Assembly (NCBI RefSeq): GCF_003122205.1
Contig: NZ_QEYE01000019.1
Coordinates: forward strand, 1 to 64,000
Length of the DNA: 64,000 nt
Reading direction: 5' to 3'
Source: Maritimibacter sp. 55A14
GTDB taxonomy: Bacteria; Pseudomonadota; Alphaproteobacteria; Rhodobacterales; Rhodobacteraceae
A program made the translations under genes and the position numbers. How positions within the stretch are numbered: the first letter of the stretch is position 1; each line of letters starts with the position of its first letter. Shown piece after piece: positions 62,088-64,000 of the stretch. The notes under the pieces are model-generated. The model ran no database searches and was not told the origin of the DNA. It saw nothing but the letters and a program-made list of their open reading frames with translations.

Positions 62088-62740
62088 GCCGCGAACTCCT
62101 TCTTGACTGCCTCGACATGATCCTCGGGAAGGAAGACATCGTGGTGAATGCCCGAGAAAGCCCGGATACGCGCGATCCGCTCTTCCGAGCAGTCCATGAG
62201 CGCCGCCAGCGCCGTGACCTTGCCCATCGGTGTCGGCACGCCGAGATAGTCGTAAGGCGCATTGCCCGAACGGCGCATCACCCGGTCCATGATCGGGTCG
62301 ATCACTGCCACTGCGTCCTTGATGCCGGCCTTCATCCCGTACTCGAACGCACCGAGCATGACTTCGCTGGTGACGTAGGAGATCGAGTTGCGCCCCCGCC
62401 CGGTGCTCAGCCGCCCGGTATCGACGCAGAATCGCGTCGCCTCCCAGATTGTGGCGCTGCGCAAGGGCGGCTCGCCGCCCAGGATCGGCGAGAACACGTC
62501 CGCCAGCATATGCGGACCGGTCGTCTGCAGAAGACGCATGCAGCCAACCACGCGGCCCCAATCGTCGATGCTGACGACATGCGCCGGGTCGAGGTCGTCG
62601 AATGGGTCGCGCTCGCGCCCGTCCTCAACATTCACGTCCCACCCCAACCTTTTTTGGAAGACACGTGCCCGCAGCTTGAAGACTTCATCCAGAGTGTTTG
62701 GATATTGAGCCTCGTTCAGAGCGTCAATTATCAGTATCAT
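62084..62740 (-). CDS. LuxI-type acyl-homoserine lactone synthase
   Basis: A 218-residue autoinducer synthase that makes an acyl-homoserine lactone from SAM and acyl-ACP. All invariant residues of the family fall at their canonical numbers: Arg24, Phe28, Trp34, Asp45, Asp48, Arg69, Glu100 and Arg103. ATG 62740 follows GGAGAG by 4 nt; the site is inside a hairpin (see 62741-62770). The luxR gene ends 81 bp upstream on the same strand. Acyl-chain preference cannot be read from sequence with certainty. Confidence 0.96.
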   Translation of the reverse strand: MILIIDALNEAQYPNTLDEVFKLRARVFQKRLGWDVNVEDGRERDPFDDLDPAHVVSIDDWGRVVGCMRLLQTTGPHMLADVFSPILGGEPPLRSATIWEATRFCVDTGRLSTGRGRNSISYVTSEVMLGAFEYGMKAGIKDAVAVIDPIMDRVMRRSGNAPYDYLGVPTPMGKVTALAALMDCSEERIARIRAFSGIHHDVFLPEDHVEAVKKEFAA

Positions 62741-62770
62741 CTGTCTCTCCAGTTTACCCCTGGAAGACAG
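62741..62770 (-). promoter_or_regulatory. Hairpin sequestering the luxI ribosome-binding site
   Basis: On the minus strand CTGTCTTCCAG and CTGGAGAGACAG pair (11 bp, one bulged G) around a GGGTAAA loop, and the ATG follows at once. The Shine-Dalgarno GGAGAG is inside the 3' arm. Such a stem would hold back translation of luxI unless opened by upstream ribosomes or a factor. It could also be a LuxR-type DNA site, but it lies too close to the start for a promoter. Confidence 0.6.
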
Positions 62771-62821
62771 GATCGGGGACAATTCAACGCTGGGCTATTA
62801 GGGAAATCCCGTAGAGGGCGT

Positions 62822-63586
62822 TCACGACGGTCTGATGAAGCCTAGTCCAATTGCCCGGCCAACCGCTTGCGAGGTCGATAACGCCCCGAGCTTTTCGCGT
62901 GCAGAGCGAAGATGGACCTCCACCGTCCGATACGAAATCGAGAGGATATCACCGATTTCCGTCTGTGTCTTCCCGGCGGCTGTCCATTGTAATATTTCCG
63001 TCTCACGGGACGACAGTTTTGGCAGGCGAAGCGACCGCATGAGCACGTCGGATCGCATGATCGCATCATGGATATGCACGGCCGATGTCTGAAGGTCCGA
63101 GGCGATGTGCCTGAGCAGTTTGCCCCATTCCTCGGCACTGCAATCGCGCGTGACATTCAGCAAACCGCAATCGCCGAAAGGGCCGCGGACCGGGACACTC
63201 AACCCTTGGGCGGAAATACCGAAATCGCTGGCCGCGCCGAAAACCGCGTGAAACTTGTCGTCCTTCCGGAAACGGCTCCAGTCCACGGGCGCGATGCTTC
63301 GGGCCGACATGTGGAGCGTCGGATCGAAACGGTGCATTTCGTGGGACATGTAATGCAGTTTCCACTGATCCGGATAATTCGCGTATCCCTGAACGGTCCC
63401 GGACACCGGATTCAATGTGGCATAGGACGCATAATCGAGTTCCAGCCGCTCGCAAAGCTGGCCGATGAAAGTCATGAAACTGTCATCGGATCCTGGAACT
63501 GCACTGAGATCAATAAGTTCTGAAATCGCCGGCTTCCCATGTTCCAAGTATCTGTCGGGTGAAAAAGATACACGTCGAAGAGGCAA
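62822..63586 (-). CDS. LuxR-type quorum-sensing regulator
   Basis: A 254-residue regulator with an N-terminal autoinducer-binding domain (LDYASYATLNP, then YANYPDQWKLHYMSHEMHRF and FDPTLHMSARSIAPVDW, carrying the Tyr, Trp and Asp that touch the signal) and a C-terminal LuxR HTH (LSSRETEILQWTAAGKTQTE, ISYRTVEVHLRSAREKLG). It lies directly upstream of luxI on the same strand, so it should be the cognate receptor. Confidence 0.95.
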   Translation of the reverse strand: MPLRRVSFSPDRYLEHGKPAISELIDLSAVPGSDDSFMTFIGQLCERLELDYASYATLNPVSGTVQGYANYPDQWKLHYMSHEMHRFDPTLHMSARSIAPVDWSRFRKDDKFHAVFGAASDFGISAQGLSVPVRGPFGDCGLLNVTRDCSAEEWGKLLRHIASDLQTSAVHIHDAIMRSDVLMRSLRLPKLSSRETEILQWTAAGKTQTEIGDILSISYRTVEVHLRSAREKLGALSTSQAVGRAIGLGFIRPS

Positions 63587-63674
63587 ACATACAGGGCGCA
63601 GTTTTACAACGCGGGCCCGTACCGCCTAATCACTTGATCGTGGGATGCGCGGCCCGTACCGGCCGGCGCGCGAC

Positions 63675-64000
63675 TCAGCCCCGCATGACCCGCGCAAGGT
63701 TGAGCAGTGCCTTGCGGCGTTCGTCCGGCATCCTGAGGAAGGCGGAGGCCAGTTGCCGCGCCTCGGCATCGACCATCGGATCGCCCTCGAACCTCGTTTC
63801 TGGCGTGCTGACCCCCGTCGAGGGATTGGAGCAGTCCTGGAAGAAATACCCGATCGGCACATCCAGAACGCGCGAGATTTCCCATAGCTTGGAAGAGCTT
63901 ACGCGGTTCTTTCCGGCTTCGTACTTCTGGACCTGCTGAAACCGGACGCCGATCGCGTCGCCCAGGTCGCGTTGCGATTTGCCGACGGCCAGACGGCGCT
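63675..64000 (-). CDS. XRE-family transcriptional regulator, C-terminal part (cut by window edge)
   Basis: The frame is open to the right window edge. It encodes most of an XRE HTH (RRLAVGKSQRDLGDAIGVRF, then QQVQKYEAGKNRVSSSKLWE) and a C-terminal tail (ARQLASAFLRMPDERRKALL). Such regulators are common next to quorum-sensing genes in Rhodobacterales. The start lies outside the window. Confidence 0.85.
   Translation of the reverse strand, partial: RRLAVGKSQRDLGDAIGVRFQQVQKYEAGKNRVSSSKLWEISRVLDVPIGYFFQDCSNPSTGVSTPETRFEGDPMVDAEARQLASAFLRMPDERRKALLNLARVMRG

Overview
The window reads as a high-GC alphaproteobacterium of the Rhodobacterales/Roseobacter type. This is inferred from gene content: an alphaproteobacterial che operon, a non-pyrrolysine MttB-family methyltransferase, GlxA/AraC-type regulators, heterotetrameric sarcosine oxidase, creatinine catabolism and a LuxR/LuxI pair. 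No rRNA is present to fix the taxonomy. One tRNA, tRNA-Ser(GGA), is present at 58.7 kb.

Layout. (1) 0-4.4 kb: a chemotaxis operon on the minus strand (STAS protein, cheY, cheA, cheW, cheR, response regulator), with overlapping genes. Its distal end is damaged: cheR carries two frameshifts in homopolymers, and the next receiver gene is cut after 17 codons by an IS3-family element. (2) 4.6-9.7 kb: a secreted cytochrome P460-like protein, an NfeD protease/slipin pair and an MttB-family methyltransferase ending in a clear terminator. (3) 9.8-17.7 kb: an amine/amino-acid catabolic block (FAD oxidoreductase, aldehyde dehydrogenase, DapA-family enzyme, GlxA-type regulator, DgcA/TMADH-like demethylase, TetR-family regulator). 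(4) 18-20.8 kb: a scrapyard of a truncated SulP permease, a frameshifted CBS gene, a truncated gamma-glutamyltransferase and two IS6-family copies.

(5) 21-39 kb: an HNH protein, then a coherent creatinine-to-pyruvate module. Creatininase makes creatine; creatinase makes sarcosine and urea; SoxBDAG makes glycine and methylene-THF; GlyA makes serine; SdaA makes pyruvate. A four-gene ABC importer of the spermidine/putrescine type, a LysR regulator and a GlxA/SouR-like regulator accompany it. IS6-family sequence lies on both sides (19.9-20.8 kb and 39.1-39.4 kb), so the module looks acquired.

(6) 39.6-58.4 kb: an integrated mosaic island. It has a small resolvase, a phage-type cassette (P27 terminase small subunit, small membrane protein, ParB-methyltransferase), a response regulator and two uncharacterised 295-aa proteins. 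It also has two related arrays of YGACA repeats phased at 10 bp and a large-serine-recombinase module of six overlapping genes. The island ends in a defence operon: GHKL (MutL/MORC-like) ATPase, Z1 ATPase, PD-(D/E)XK nuclease and AIPR protein on the plus strand, meeting a 5-methylcytosine methyltransferase on the minus strand, with a Vsr nuclease divergent from that. tRNA-Ser(GGA) follows.

(7) 58.9-64 kb: backbone genes (M24-fold hydrolase, ModE-like regulator, SleB-type wall hydrolase) and a luxR-luxI quorum-sensing operon with a 68-aa coupled ORF. A hairpin immediately upstream of luxI would hide its ribosome-binding site. A partial XRE regulator runs off the right edge.

The strongest candidates for unusual biology are the GHKL-Z1-nuclease-AIPR-Dcm-Vsr system (an architecture predicted computationally before, with biology that is thinly known), the phased YGACA arrays, the IS6-flanked creatinine module and the luxI leader hairpin.
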